From Pegoplata infirma (taxonomy: Eukaryota; Arthropoda; Insecta; Diptera; Anthomyiidae): DNA of 64,000 nucleotides. Location of the stretch: contig OY992536.1 of assembly GCA_963921195.1 (NCBI GenBank), positions 181,172,995 to 181,236,994 on the forward strand. The letters run 5' to 3'. How positions within the stretch are numbered: position 1 is the first letter of the stretch; every line of letters starts with the position of its first letter. A program made the translations under genes and the position numbers. The notes under the pieces were generated by a model, which was not told the DNA's origin, did not search any database, and saw only the letters and a program-made list of their open reading frames with translations. Positions 54,602 through 64,000 of this stretch are shown here, piece after piece.

Positions 54602-56147
54602 GGAGGGTTATACATATATGCGCTGATGATTCACGTCAGCCGACATAGCGGGTTGTATTTACATCCTTTGGATAAAATGTTTCAGAATTTATGAAAAATC
54701 TTTTTAGAAACAAAAATGTCAATAGAGTCGTGGACATTTTCTAACCGAATAACTGTCCTTATCATTTTTTCAAGAAAAATGTATTATCTCAAAAATTTTT
54801 AATAGAAAAATGTCTCAGAACTCAAGACTTTACATTTATATATAAAATATTTTGATACTTATGTATTTAAGTCTAAATGTAAAAATTGTTTGATTAAATA
54901 TTCGTGTCTGTCATGACTTCAGAACGTTTTCAATTAGAGCGAAAATTTTCGAATCACATAAAAAAAGATTTGGTGTTTCCAAATCACATATTTCTTAATT
55001 ATATGTTCGAAAAATTTTACTAAGATATGCTAGATGCGAAACACGGGCTTTTGTTTAAAAATAAATAAAATTAAATAAAATAAATAAATAAAAGAGTTTT
55101 GCACAATTTTTAAACAAAAATATATATTTAACACCAATTTATCATTGAATTTCTTATTAAATAATATATATTCACGAATATGAGTTGAATAAATTACTCT
55201 TATGTACCTTAAACTCAACAATGTTTCGCATCTTGATAATTCTATGAACATATGGTAATAAACCCCAGTTGTAAAATGTAGTACTTTTCAATAGTAATAA
55301 TAACTGGCAACACCATGGATTGGCATCACCATTTATCGAACATTTTTCGAAGATAAACAACGCCATGTTGAATTTTGTAAAATTTTGTAATTAATTTATT
55401 TTTACAATTTTTAAGTATTTTAAGTGAGTTAAACTAAAAGTGTTGTGCATTAAAAAATGAAAAATTTTGTGCTCTTTCTTTTGAAAGTATTTCTCAGCCG
55501 GGAAAACGTGTAGTTATTGAAATATGTGATTTTTTTAATTTGTATACTTTTGTTGTTGTTTTTGCACAACTTCCGAACAAAATTTCGATAAATTATGGAG
55601 TGTTTTTAAAATAATTTTTACATATATTTAGTCTTAACAAAATGTTGATTTTTTAATGAAAATAAAAAGAATATATATCAAATTATAAATTAAACATGGG
55701 TTTTTTATTTTTAAGTTAATATTTATAGGGGAAAAAGTCCATTCTAATTACTTTCAGTTAGCTTTTTGCACACGAAAGTAAAACGAAAAAAAAATTCGGA
55801 AGTGAAACCCAGGACACCAAAATATTCGGAAGTGTTTCACTTTCACGTGGATGTGAAAGTCATGACAGACACGATTATCTTAAATTTTGGGAAAAATTTC
55901 TTATAACTTTTCTATAAAAAAAATCCCTCAGCAACTGAGAATTTTTCTTTAGAAAAAATGTTTTAGAATCTGACAACAATTTTTCTATAAATAAATTTCT
56001 CAGAATCGGATAACATTTCTACTGGAAAACCGTCTTAGAATTTTAGTTTTCTATGCGGAAATATATTTTCGAAGCTTAGAATTTGCTCCATCCTAGTAGA
56101 CAGTGTACCAATAACTAATAGACGATATCCTAAATTAGTTGTCTCTG
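54602..56147. other. Spacer with minisatellite remnants
   Basis: 54780-54845 and 55890-56050 carry TCTCAGAATCTGA-type units of the 25555/28040 minisatellite. 54905-55870 is A/T-rich; CATGACTTC...TTTCACGTGG may form a loose inverted pair with 55860 (GTCATGACAGACACGA / TCGTGTCTGTCATGAC at 54902), suggesting a ~960-bp TIR element not fully resolved. Confidence 0.5.
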
Positions 56148-56682
56148 CACTCAAAAAAAAACCTTGTAAAATTACAAGAAAAGCTTGTAACTTTTTTTTG
56201 TTTGCTACCTCCAGTTTGACAAAAATTTCTAGTAGTTTTACAAAATTTTACCAATAATTTTTCAATTTTACAAGGTTTTTACCAATAAAATTGTAAATTT
56301 ACAAATTTTATAACACGATAAAATTTACAAAGAGGTTTCGTAATTTTAATAGATTTTTTGCTACCTCCTATTTTACGAGAATTCCTAGTAATTTTACAAG
56401 CTTTTTACCAATAATTTTGTAATTTTACAAGCTTTTTATCAATAAAATTGTAAATTTACAGTTATTTTTGCGCAATTAAAATTACAAGGAATTCTCGTGA
56501 ATTTACAAGATTTTTTTTGTAAAATTATCTTGGAAATTTGTAAAATTACAAAAAAAAAATGTAAATTACAGAAAAAAATATAAATTTCAATTTTTAAAAA
56601 AAACAAGGAAAACTGTCAAATATTGGTAAAATTGGATTACGAGACTTTTCCTAGTAATTTGACAAATTTTTTTTTTTGTGTG
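56148..56682. mobile_element. CTTGTAAAATTACAAG MITE, TG flanks
   Basis: Ends CACTCAAAAAAAAACC and TTTTTTTTTTTGTGTG, flanked by TG at 56146-56147 and 56683-56684. Interior repeats CTTGTAAAATTACAAG, TTTTACCAATAA. Sister sequences at 50930-51418 and 58380-61975. Confidence 0.75.
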
Positions 56683-56744
56683 TGGAAAAAAATTGGTGGT
56701 ATTGATACAACTAATGCTATACAACTCATATAATACAATAGTTA

Positions 56745-57342
56745 CACCGTCTGACAGCAAATATTAAACATGAACCGGATAATATACGTAATAAAGTATA
56801 GATCAAATGAAATAAAGATGCATTTACAGTTTTTCATTTCGTGATCCTGTTTCCTTTTAAAAGTACTTCAAAGTTTTTAAGGATAAATGTTGTAAAATAT
56901 ATTTTGAAATATTTGAAACATTTGTCCTTGTCCTAGGCGGACACTGGTGATGGCAAGTGGAAGAGGAGTATCTCCCCCAATTTTTAGTTTGCCATTTCAG
57001 AACAAAAGGATGCGAGTAAAGTCATTTGAAAACTATATCAAAATTCTTTGTTGAACATTTTGAATGATATTGAAGGATACATTTTTGAAAGGACGTAACC
57101 TACCTTATTTTTCCTGATATGCAAAAATACTAAAATATTAAAATTAGGGGAGAGCCTCATCTTTCATTTGCTAATGGCATCCTAAAAAAAGTACAAATAT
57201 TAAATTTTGGAGTCCTTTAAAAAGGAAACAGGATCACAAAAAGAAAAACTGTAAATGTAGTTTTACTACATTTAGTCTCTTTTTTCAAACGTATATTATC
57301 CAGTTCGTGTTTAATGACTTTTTTCAATTTTGTTGGACGGTG
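56745..57342. mobile_element. TTA-flanked element with CACCGTC ends, complete copy
   Basis: Ends CACCGTCTGACAGCAAA and, inverted, CACCGTCCAACAAAATT; TTA at 56742-56744 and 57343-57345. ATTAAACATGAACCGGATA and ACAGTTTTTC...GGATC..GTTTCC are matched between arms. Sister of 2690-6233. Confidence 0.8.
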
Positions 57343-57345
57343 TTA

Positions 57346-57909
57346 TCAGCTATAAAATACCAGATTTATAATTTTATTTCATTTTTTTTTTCAAAATCAG
57401 TCCACTAAAATCATTCCAGACTTAATATCCAACATCAACTTTCACATCATAAAATAAATTAAATACATAAGCAATAAATCAGTTTTCATAAATTATCTTA
57501 CAATAATAACAATAGTTAATATAAAATTTCAAATTTGCTGAATTGATTTACAAAAATGGTAGTAATCATAGCTTAAATGATACCAAATAATTTGATATGA
57601 CAACATTTATTGAATTTAAATTAAACAAATACGGAATACAAAACATATTAACAAAAGTCTACTCGTACGTCTGTACGTTCATGTATTTATACACAATACA
57701 TTGTACAATATTCTAGAGAATAATAAAAAAAAAATTCAACAAATATTTAACGATAATAAATCGTTTTCTAGGAAATCCAGTTTTGGTTTTTTGTGTTAAA
57801 AAAAAAAATTAAATAAAATGAAAAAATTACAACAACGTTTAAGTACGAGTAAAATAAAAAAAACGTGATTTTTCTAAACTAGATTTAAAAGTAAAAATTG
57901 TATTTACTT
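57346..57909. other. Spacer
   Basis: A/T-rich, nothing recognised; GTACGTCTGTACGTTCATG at 57665-57683 is a short imperfect repeat. Confidence 0.35.
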
Positions 57910-59013
57910 TTTATACCCTCCAATCTAGTAATAGAGGAAATATGATAAGTTTGTCATTCCGTTTGTAACAACACAAAAAATAGGTCATAAAGTATATATT
58001 AGGGCGTTCCGTCAAATCTAAACTTAAGAATTTCGTGTTGTAATACCTGCCGAACAAAGACCATAGAATAGCTGAATGTGGAAAAATTTATAAAAAAAAT
58101 TTGCAATGGCATGTCCAGTCGCCAACCAGCGGTAAAAGTTTGAAAAATTTCGTTTTTCGACCAAAATTCATGTTCGAATTTTTTAAACCAAATCCTCCTC
58201 AAAAAATGTGATTTTTGCGAACTTTATGGGAAAAATATGTTAAAAAAATTCAAAATAGCTTTGGTCCACAGATGCTGATTTTTAAACATTTAAATTGTTT
58301 TTTAACCAAATTTGTCTTTAAATATGGATCAGTGATTTTGGACCGAATTCGTTGATCATCACTTTTGGCCCAAAATCGTGTTTTTTTTGCTACCTCCTAT
58401 TTGACAAGAATACCTTGTTATTTTACAAGATTTTTACCAATAGTTTTGTAATTTTACAAACTTTTTACCAAAAAATTTTAAATTTAAAATTGTTTTGTCG
58501 CGATAAAACTTACAAGGAGGTTTCGTGACTTTAGTAAATTTTTTGCTACCTCCTATTTTACGAGAATTCCTAGTAACAACTACGAACTTTTTTGTAATTT
58601 TACAAGTTTTTGGAGGATTGGGGTCTTTCGCAGATGTGGAAAGCTTTCTGATTGCCATTCACTTGGGAATGCCAGAAGTGATTCATTTGTTGAAATTCCC
58701 AAGCAACTCACACTTCCGGTTTTAAACCAAGTATCCCCTGGAAATGTCGCTCAGACACCCGTCTGTCGATAGCTAACGTGAGAAGGCGACGGCATGGTAA
58801 CACCAATGCGTCTCAGGTAATTAGGTGGCAGACAGTATCCCAAATTAGCCACTGAAGCTCAGCTGTTTATCTGCCGTTTAAACGGCGCACCTGCCTAGAT
58901 GTTGTTGGCAGCCCCGACGCTAGGATCGGACGCTTTGGCCCAATAAGTCCATCGTCTTAAACAAACCGATTACAGTAACGTCAACAAATGAAAATAATAA
59001 CTCTAAAGAGCAA

Positions 59014-59804
59014 GTGTGTAATGAATTTGTCTCTTATAACCTGTACATCCTCGTTATGAGTGAAATTAAATGGTTGAATAAGAACTCTGAACAGCTTGAA
59101 TCCGGCCATTTATTTCTTTTTTCTGGCAACGATAGATACCGTATGAACGGCGTTGGCTTGCTTTTGTCACCTATGGCAAAACAGGCGCTCATTGAATACG
59201 TGCCCATTTCAGACTGCCTAATAAAGGCTCGTTTTAATTCTAATTACAGGAAGATATCTGTACTTCACTGCTATGGTCCCACCGAAACAGATGATGACAA
59301 AACAAAAGAAGAGTTTTACTCCCAACTTGAAGCAGCTGTTAACACCATTCCATCGGGTGATATTAAAATAGTTCTGGGCGATTTTAGTGCTAAAGTTGGA
59401 AGTGATAACTACAACCTCCAAAGGATCATGGGATCTCATGGCTTAGGATCCTCGAAAAATAACAATGGGGAGCCTTTAGTTGATTTTTGTGCACGACACA
59501 GTTTATTTATTGGTGGTACTAAATTCCCCCACAAGTACACGTGGGAATCGCCACATGGTCAATATCGTAACCAAATAGATCACATACTGATCATTAAATT
59601 GTTTTAGGATGCCTACTGGATGTTAAGACCCTACGTGGCACAGATATTTACAGTGATCATCAACTTTTAGTTGGGACCTTTAAACTACGTCCAGCAGCTT
59701 ATAAGCGCTATTCAAAGCGCAAAAGGTACAACCTACCTCGTCTCCTAAATCCTCAAACACAGTCGGCTGCAGACTGCAACCAAATGTACATCACCTTGGT
59801 AAGA
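59014..59804 (+). pseudogene. RTE-like protein, AP-endonuclease domain
   Basis: Open to 59604: ILVMSEIKWLNKNSEQLESG (catalytic Glu in SEIKW), NGVGLLLSP, VLHCYGPTE, IKIVLGDFSAKVGSDNYN (Asp kept; usual Asn is Ser), LVDFCARHSLFIGGTKFPHK, NQIDHILI. After a frameshift at ~59604 it continues LLDVKTLRGTDIYSDHQLL with the SDH catalytic triplet. Family N-terminal WNVRT strand is missing or shifted upstream of 59014. It cuts DNA to prime reverse transcription in intact elements. Confidence 0.8.
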
Positions 59805-59805
59805 A

Positions 59806-60250
59806 ATGGCACAAATCTGTAAGGATAGCGCAGAATCCGTCCTTGGTATACGTAAACGTGACCACAAACCTTGGATGAGTGAACAAACATGGCAACAGAT
59901 CAAAGTCATAAAACAGCTAAAACACAAAGTTGACCGGGCAAAAGCAAGGAGAAACAAAGATACAAACAGGACTATGGACAGGCTGCACGTAGAGTAAAAT
60001 CAATGGTAAGACCAGACTGTAAAGCATACTATAATAATATTGCTTCAGATATGGAAAAAGCTGCAAATACTGGCAATCTGCGGGATGTCTATTAAGGCAT
60101 AAAACAGCTCAGCGGTAAAAAAAATTAAATACAACGTCATCAATAAAGGATCAAAACGGTAACGATCTAAGTACCATTGACCAACAGCTCGAAAGATGGC
60201 GGGATTATTTCTCAACAGAACTCGCAAATGTTGTAGAAACTTCCTCCCCT
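59806..60250 (+). pseudogene. RTE-like protein, linker between endonuclease and RT
   Basis: ESVLGIRKRDHKPWMSEQTW and IKQLKHKVDRAKARRNKD match the basic linker of RTE-like proteins. A stop at ~59997 and frameshifts follow; MEKAANTGNLRDVY then IKQLSG and WRDYFSTELANVVE can be read in shifted frames. Confidence 0.6.
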
Positions 60251-61203
60251 TTGTCAGAAGCACGCCGCAATCCAAACCGGCTAATATCAACGTCATCACC
60301 AACCTTACATGAAGTACAAAAAACCCTGGAGAATCTGAAGAACCAAAAAGCTTCCGGTAGTGACGACATCCCAGGTGAACTCCTAAAATATGGTGCAACA
60401 ACACTTGCCAAATCCTTAACCCCAATTATAAGCGAAGCATGGGATACAAATTGTATACCACGTTCTTGGAAGGAAGGTGTAGTAATAACTGTCCCCAAAA
60501 AGGGTGACTTAACGTCATGCAAAAACTGGAGAGGTATTACTCTACAGAACGATATATGTAAAGTAATGTCGCTTTTAATTTTGGGAAGAATAATGCTGGT
60601 GGTGGAACCTCTTCTCCGCAAAGAACAAGCTGGATTTAGACCAAACAGCTCTTGTGCGGATCATATTAACACACTACGTATCATCATTGAGCAATCTGTT
60701 GAACATAATTCACAATTGTATCTTCTTTTTGTGGACTTCGAGCGTGCATTCGATACACTGTCTAGAAACGCTCTATGGAATGCATTGGCTCTTAAGGGTA
60801 TTCCTGAGAAGATAATCAATCTTATTAAGGAACTTTACAATGACACAACTTGCGTTGTGCGTTTTAACGGTCAGGATAGCCAACCTTTCCAAACAAATCG
60901 TGGTGTTTAGCAAGGCTGTGTCTTATCGCCAACTCTATTTCTTATTCTTCTAGATTGTGTCATGCAAAAGACCAATTTAGATTCACCGCGTGGGATCCGT
61001 TGGAACTTAAACGAATTCCTTAATGATAATGACTATGCCGATGATTTGTGTTTAATGGCACACCGTTTTTTTGATATAGAAGACAAACTCAAAGTTCTCA
61101 CACAAAATGCAAATGCGGTTGGTTTAAGAATCAATGTCAAAAAGACAAAACTGCAAAGGATCGGTAACACTTTAAATACACCCTTAACATTGAATATCGA
61201 AGA
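60251..61203 (+). pseudogene. RTE-like protein, reverse transcriptase domain
   Basis: NLKNQKASGSDDIPGELLK, VVITVPKKGDLTSCKNWRG, EQAGFRPNSSCADHI, LLFVDFERAFDTLSRNAL (motif A), GV-stop-QGCVLSPTLFLILL (motif B, nonsense TAG at 60908-60910 where Arg is usual), NDYADDLCLMAH (motif C). Near 61189-61208 the 10-bp AATATCGAAG is duplicated and shifts the frame just before DVES. Otherwise well preserved, suggesting a young element. Confidence 0.85.
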
Positions 61204-61662
61204 ATATCGAAGATGTTGAGTCCTTCTGCTACCGTAAAAATCCGTATATTTCAATGCCGTGTTATGTCAATATTATTGTATGGCTGTACTACTTGGGGTA
61301 CTTCACAACAACAAATAAGAAAACTTCAAACATTTGTTGACCGTTGTCTAAAGCAAATTCTTGGAATACTTTGGCCCAACTGGGTAACAAACGAGCAACT
61401 ACTCACGCTATCCAATTGTCAACCAGTAGCAGCAGAAATTTGCAAACGTAAATGGTCCTGGATAGGCCATATACTTCGGAGACAAAGAGATGATATTGCT
61501 AGATCTGCCCTAGACTGGAATCCCCAAGGTCAACGCCGAGTCGGTCGACCTCGCAACACCTGGCAACGAACTATTCAACGTGAATGTGAAATAGTCAACA
61601 TAACATGGAACCAAGCCAAAGCACTTGCCGAAAATCGCAATAGATTGGAAAGAATTCGTTGA
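61204..61662 (+). pseudogene. RTE-like protein, C-terminal part with internal deletion
   Basis: After ESFCY about 45 residues present at 47960-48095 are deleted and the frame changes; it resumes VKIRIFQCRVMSILLYGC, LWPNWVTNEQLLTLSN, KRKWSWIGHILRRQ, LDWNPQGQRRVGRPRNTW and AKALAENRN. A small indel near 61645 shifts the end (RLERIR for DRLEEFVDALCST). The 3' untranslated part follows to ~61757. Confidence 0.8.
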
Positions 61663-62531
61663 CGCCCTATGTTCAACAAAATGAACTTTCGTATAATTAT
61701 TTTATCATTACTATTTTATTTCTTTGTAGTGATTAATATTTATTATGAATATTTTCAACTTTTTTGGCGAAATAAAACTTTCAAGAAATTCTCGTAAATT
61801 TACTAAATTTTTTTGTAAAAAATCTTGGAAATTTGTAAAATTAGAAGAAAAACTGTAAAATTACAAAAAAATTTAAATTTCGATCAAAAATTATTTGTAA
61901 AAAAACAAGGAAAACTGTCAAATATTTGTAAAATGGGATTACAAGACTTTTTATAGTAATTTGACTTTTTCTACATAGTAAATTGCTACTTTGGAATTTC
62001 TTTAAAAATATTTTTCCATAAAGTACGAAAAAACTCCTAATTTTTGAGCCGGATTTGTTCTTTCTGAACAATAATTTTTTAAAACTTTTTACCGCTAGTT
62101 GCCGACTGAATATGTGCTTGCAAAATTTGTTCATACATTTTTTCACAATCAGCTCTTCCGTGGCCATCGTTTGGCAGATGTTACTACACGAAGTTTGAAA
62201 GTTTAGATGTGACGGTACGCCTTAATATAAATTTATTATCCACTTTCGATTTTAAGGCAATCTAGCGAGGTCCATCTGTCCGTCCGTCTGTTAAAATCAA
62301 GGAAACGTTTAAAAGACAACCATGATGGTGTTAAAAATCACACTAAATACGCATTGAGAGTTATCGGTGTGACACAAACATTTTTTTCCACAGCGTTTTT
62401 GACAATCAAAAAAATATTTACAAATAAAATTTACATTAAAAAAGGTACACTGAAAAAAAGAACACCAAAAAAGCATTTTTTAGCCTTAATACAAATTTTG
62501 GTGTCAAAATTTTCATACAATTTTTACCTTA

Positions 62532-62950
62532 GGTTAGGTTAGGTTAGGTTGGGGTGGTGGAGCTCAATATTTTTAACTCCTCGCATAGACCGGCTGGTTC
62601 ATAGCAATACCACATATTCTTTCAGCGAAGAGGATAAAACGCGTTTGTCCATTTTGCAAGCAAATTAACGGACATAAGGTCCCTAAATGCGATTTCTTAC
62701 AGATTTCAAGTTCTACTTTGCCAATGCGGGGCATTTGCACAAGAAATGTTCAACTGTTTCATCCGTTCATCACATCTTCTACAATTGGAATCAGAGATGA
62801 GTTCAATTGCTCTTGCGCGGAAAGCAACTAGGCAGTGTCCTGTGACCACTCCCGTCAGTACACGACATTCCCTTCTATTGAGAGAAAGTAGGTAGCGAGT
62901 TCTTCTGAGGTCGTTTTCTGGTAATTCTTTCCATTTCCTGTTTGCCATTT
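62532..62950 (-). mobile_element. LINE fragment with (TAACC)n tail, second copy
   Basis: Bounded by TTTTTACCTTA (62521-62531) and TTTTTATCTTA (62951-62961). On the reverse strand it codes ANRKWKELPENDLRRTRYLL, ECRVLTGVVTGHCLVAF, NCRRCDE and ends in CCTAACCTAACC (top strand GGTTAGG x4). Colinear with the C-terminus of the 18813-19705 copy; a frameshift lies near 62750. Too short to work. Confidence 0.8.
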
Positions 62951-63045
62951 TTTATCTTAAAAGGTATTCAAATCTTGTAGATATTAAGGAGGGTATTCAT
63001 AGATTCGGAAATGTCGACTTTAATTTTTTACTTGTTTTAGTTAGC

Positions 63046-63302
63046 TACATATAGCATAGCACAGTATTAAGCTGTAGTCAGCTGAGCTCAAGTGAAGTAA
63101 GATGGTGTAAATATACCAAATCTATGTAAGTTTTTACTACTCTAGTGATCATGGTGTGGCTCCAATAATAATTACAATATATTTTGTTAACTATGGGCCA
63201 GTGACTGTCAATTTTGGTGGTAAGTGCAAGCGTAAAACAAAAAATTGTACCCCTAACCTCTCGTCTTTCCTTTTATTTTTCTTGGTGAAAAAATTTTCCT
63301 GA
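63046..63302. other. Spacer
   Basis: GTAGTCAGCTGAGCTCAAGTG and flanks; nothing recognised. Confidence 0.3.
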
Positions 63303-64000
63303 AGGCCTTAGAATCCAACACTGTAAAATCGGGAATTGTTAGGAATTGTATACTATCCCTTCATCGAATCAGTCAGCACACAGGCAAGCTTATCTGGATC
63401 CCTGGACGTAGTGGGGTCGAGGGGAACGAATTGGCTGGTGAATGTGCCATAAATGGCTCCGAGTCGGAGAGGAAACGTGTCGAACCGGATATCTCGGTAC
63501 CTATAGTGGAAGTGATGAACGAAGTTGATAGGATATCAGAGAATAGAATGAAGGATAGGTTGATATCACTGACTACGTGCAGGATATCGCGAAACCTTTG
63601 GCCACTGCCAAATCCTATGAGGACAAAAAGTCTTCTTACTTTTGCCAAACGGACGGACGGTTAGCCTATTAGTAGGAGTACTGACAGAAGACTGTATAAT
63701 CGGCCAAATGGCCGTGCTTATGGGAATTTCTGATGGGGGCTATAGTAGAAGTTGTGGGAAGTGGAGGAGGAGTCAGTGAAATAGTTGTGTGGATGTCCGT
63801 GTCTGATGAAGCGTAGCCTTAAGTATTTGAGGCAAAATTTGTCGATAACCTGGATTACCTAAACGGTGTCTCATTGACATCTGTAGCAGAATATCTTAGA
63901 CAATCTCGGTGGCTAAGGAAGTCGAATTTTTGTATCAGAGGGGGAGTATGAAAACAAAAATTAAGGAAATCAGGATGAACCTTCGAGTTAATTCGCTAAA
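63303..64000 (+). pseudogene. LINE RNase H remnant, different family
   Basis: LKALESNTVKSGIVRNC, then WIPGRSGVEGNELAGECAI: the RNase H motif WIPGHxGxxGNExAD has Arg instead of the catalytic His and Gly for Asp. It continues RLISLTTCRISRNLWPLP and, after a shift at ~63655, TVSLLVGVLTEDCIIGQMAV and CGKW(E)EE-like zinc-knuckle traces to ~63950. The head of RNase H is frameshifted or missing. No TTAGG tail in the window, and the sequence runs off the end. Confidence 0.65.

Larger units (their letters stand above)
58612..61757 (+). mobile_element. RTE-like non-LTR retrotransposon, nearly full-length
   Basis: About 3.1 kb with a ~400-bp 5' region, an AP endonuclease, RT and RTE-type C-terminus in order on the plus strand. 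The boundaries follow from the interrupted MITE; flanks share TTTTACAAGTTTTT / TTTTCAACTTTTT, a probable duplication. RTE-type elements of this length carry one long ORF; here it is broken several times. Shorter copies at 16494-16794 and 47926-48605. Confidence 0.8.
58380..61975. mobile_element. CTTGTAAAATTACAAG-type MITE split by RTE
   Basis: 58388-58611 (TTGCTACCTCCTATTTGAC; ACGAGAATTCCTAGTAA) and 61758-61965 (AATTCTCGTAAATTTAC; AATCTTGGAAATTTGTAAAA; AGTAATTTGAC) are the two parts of a copy like 56148-56682. Tips degraded; duplication not seen. Confidence 0.65.
58002..62221. mobile_element. TTA-flanked element with GGGCGT.CCGTCA ends
   Basis: Ends GGGCGTTCCGTCAAATCTAAA and, inverted, GGCGTACCGTCACATCTAAA; TTA at 57999-58001 and 62222-62224. 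Arms match: CAACCAGCGGTAAAAGTTT / AAACTTTTTACCGCTAGTTG. A GG-start terminus with TTA is the classic PIF/Harbinger signature. Split by 58380-61975. Confidence 0.8.
57910..63045 (-). mobile_element. DINE-1-like family A copy, carrying the last nest
   Basis: Reverse orientation. Hairpin TATACCCTCCAATCTAGTAATAGAGG at 57911, GTTTGTAACA, GTCATAAAGTATAT; then the insert 58002-62221; then TATAAATTTATTATC, CAATCTAGCGAGG, TCCATCTGTCCGTCCGTCTG; a LINE insert 62532-62950; and the 5' end GGGTATTCATAGATTCGG..CTTGTTTTAG to 63045. Confidence 0.7.

Noticed and set aside
1..64000. CRISPR arrays, operons or bacterial genes
   Set aside because: No regular spacer arrays, no ribosome-binding sites, pervasive eukaryotic retroelement remnants and A/T spacers. 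Tandem repeats have diverged units and no unique spacers.

Overview
This window reads as non-coding, transposon-saturated DNA from an insect nuclear genome, most likely a higher fly (Diptera: Brachycera, plausibly a calyptrate). The evidence is very high A+T, a dozen copies of a DINE-1/INE-1-like (Helentron-related) short element with its GTCC/GTCT microsatellite and terminal hairpin, RTE-type and RNase-H-bearing LINE fragments, a Penelope-like element with a GIY-YIG endonuclease, and degraded mariner-like transposase. Family names come from recognising motifs by eye; no database search was possible. I see no intact host gene, rRNA, tRNA or CRISPR. Almost every long open frame is a chance product of minisatellites or palindromes.

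Layout. 1-2.7 kb: DINE-like tails, a TAA-flanked foldback, a 21-bp minisatellite. 2.7-6.2 kb: a four-layer nest of inverted-repeat elements (2690-6233). 7.4-10.3 kb: a long foldback split by a second element with ~320-bp tandem units. 10.6-12.3 kb: Penelope-like fragment abutting a DINE-like copy. 12.5-15.4 kb: foldback with ~272-bp tandem units. 16.5-20.1 kb: RTE fragment, a DINE-like copy split by two elements, and a foldback holding a LINE RNase H fragment whose 3' tail is TTAGG-type repeat. 20.2-31 kb: more DINE-like copies, degenerate satellite blocks, an RT fragment with YADD, and a 1.2-kb TTA-flanked foldback. 32.3-35.6 kb: a LINE RT pseudogene split by a DINE-like copy that is itself split by a hAT-type foldback. 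37-40.7 kb: MITE copy carrying an insertion with 106-bp direct terminal repeats and a tRNA-like core; mariner pseudogene split by a hAT-type MITE. 42.3-45.9 kb: MITE holding a hAT-type element that holds another. 46.3-57.3 kb: foldbacks, MITEs, poly-A-rich minisatellites, an RTE 3' fragment. 57.9-63.0 kb: a DINE-like copy holding a TTA-flanked foldback, holding a MITE, holding a nearly full-length RTE element. 63.3-64 kb: another LINE RNase H remnant running off the end.

The main value of the window is structural. Paired copies serve as empty and filled sites for each other, so many insertion boundaries and target-site duplications can be read directly: TTA/TAA (PIF/Harbinger-like), TA (Tc1/mariner-like), 8 bp (hAT-like), and 7-13 bp (LINE-type). 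The most unusual items are the 37850-38596 insertion, the TTAGG-tailed LINE pair, the three 8-bp-TSD elements with dense direct subterminal repeats, and an exon-like block inside a TA-flanked MITE.
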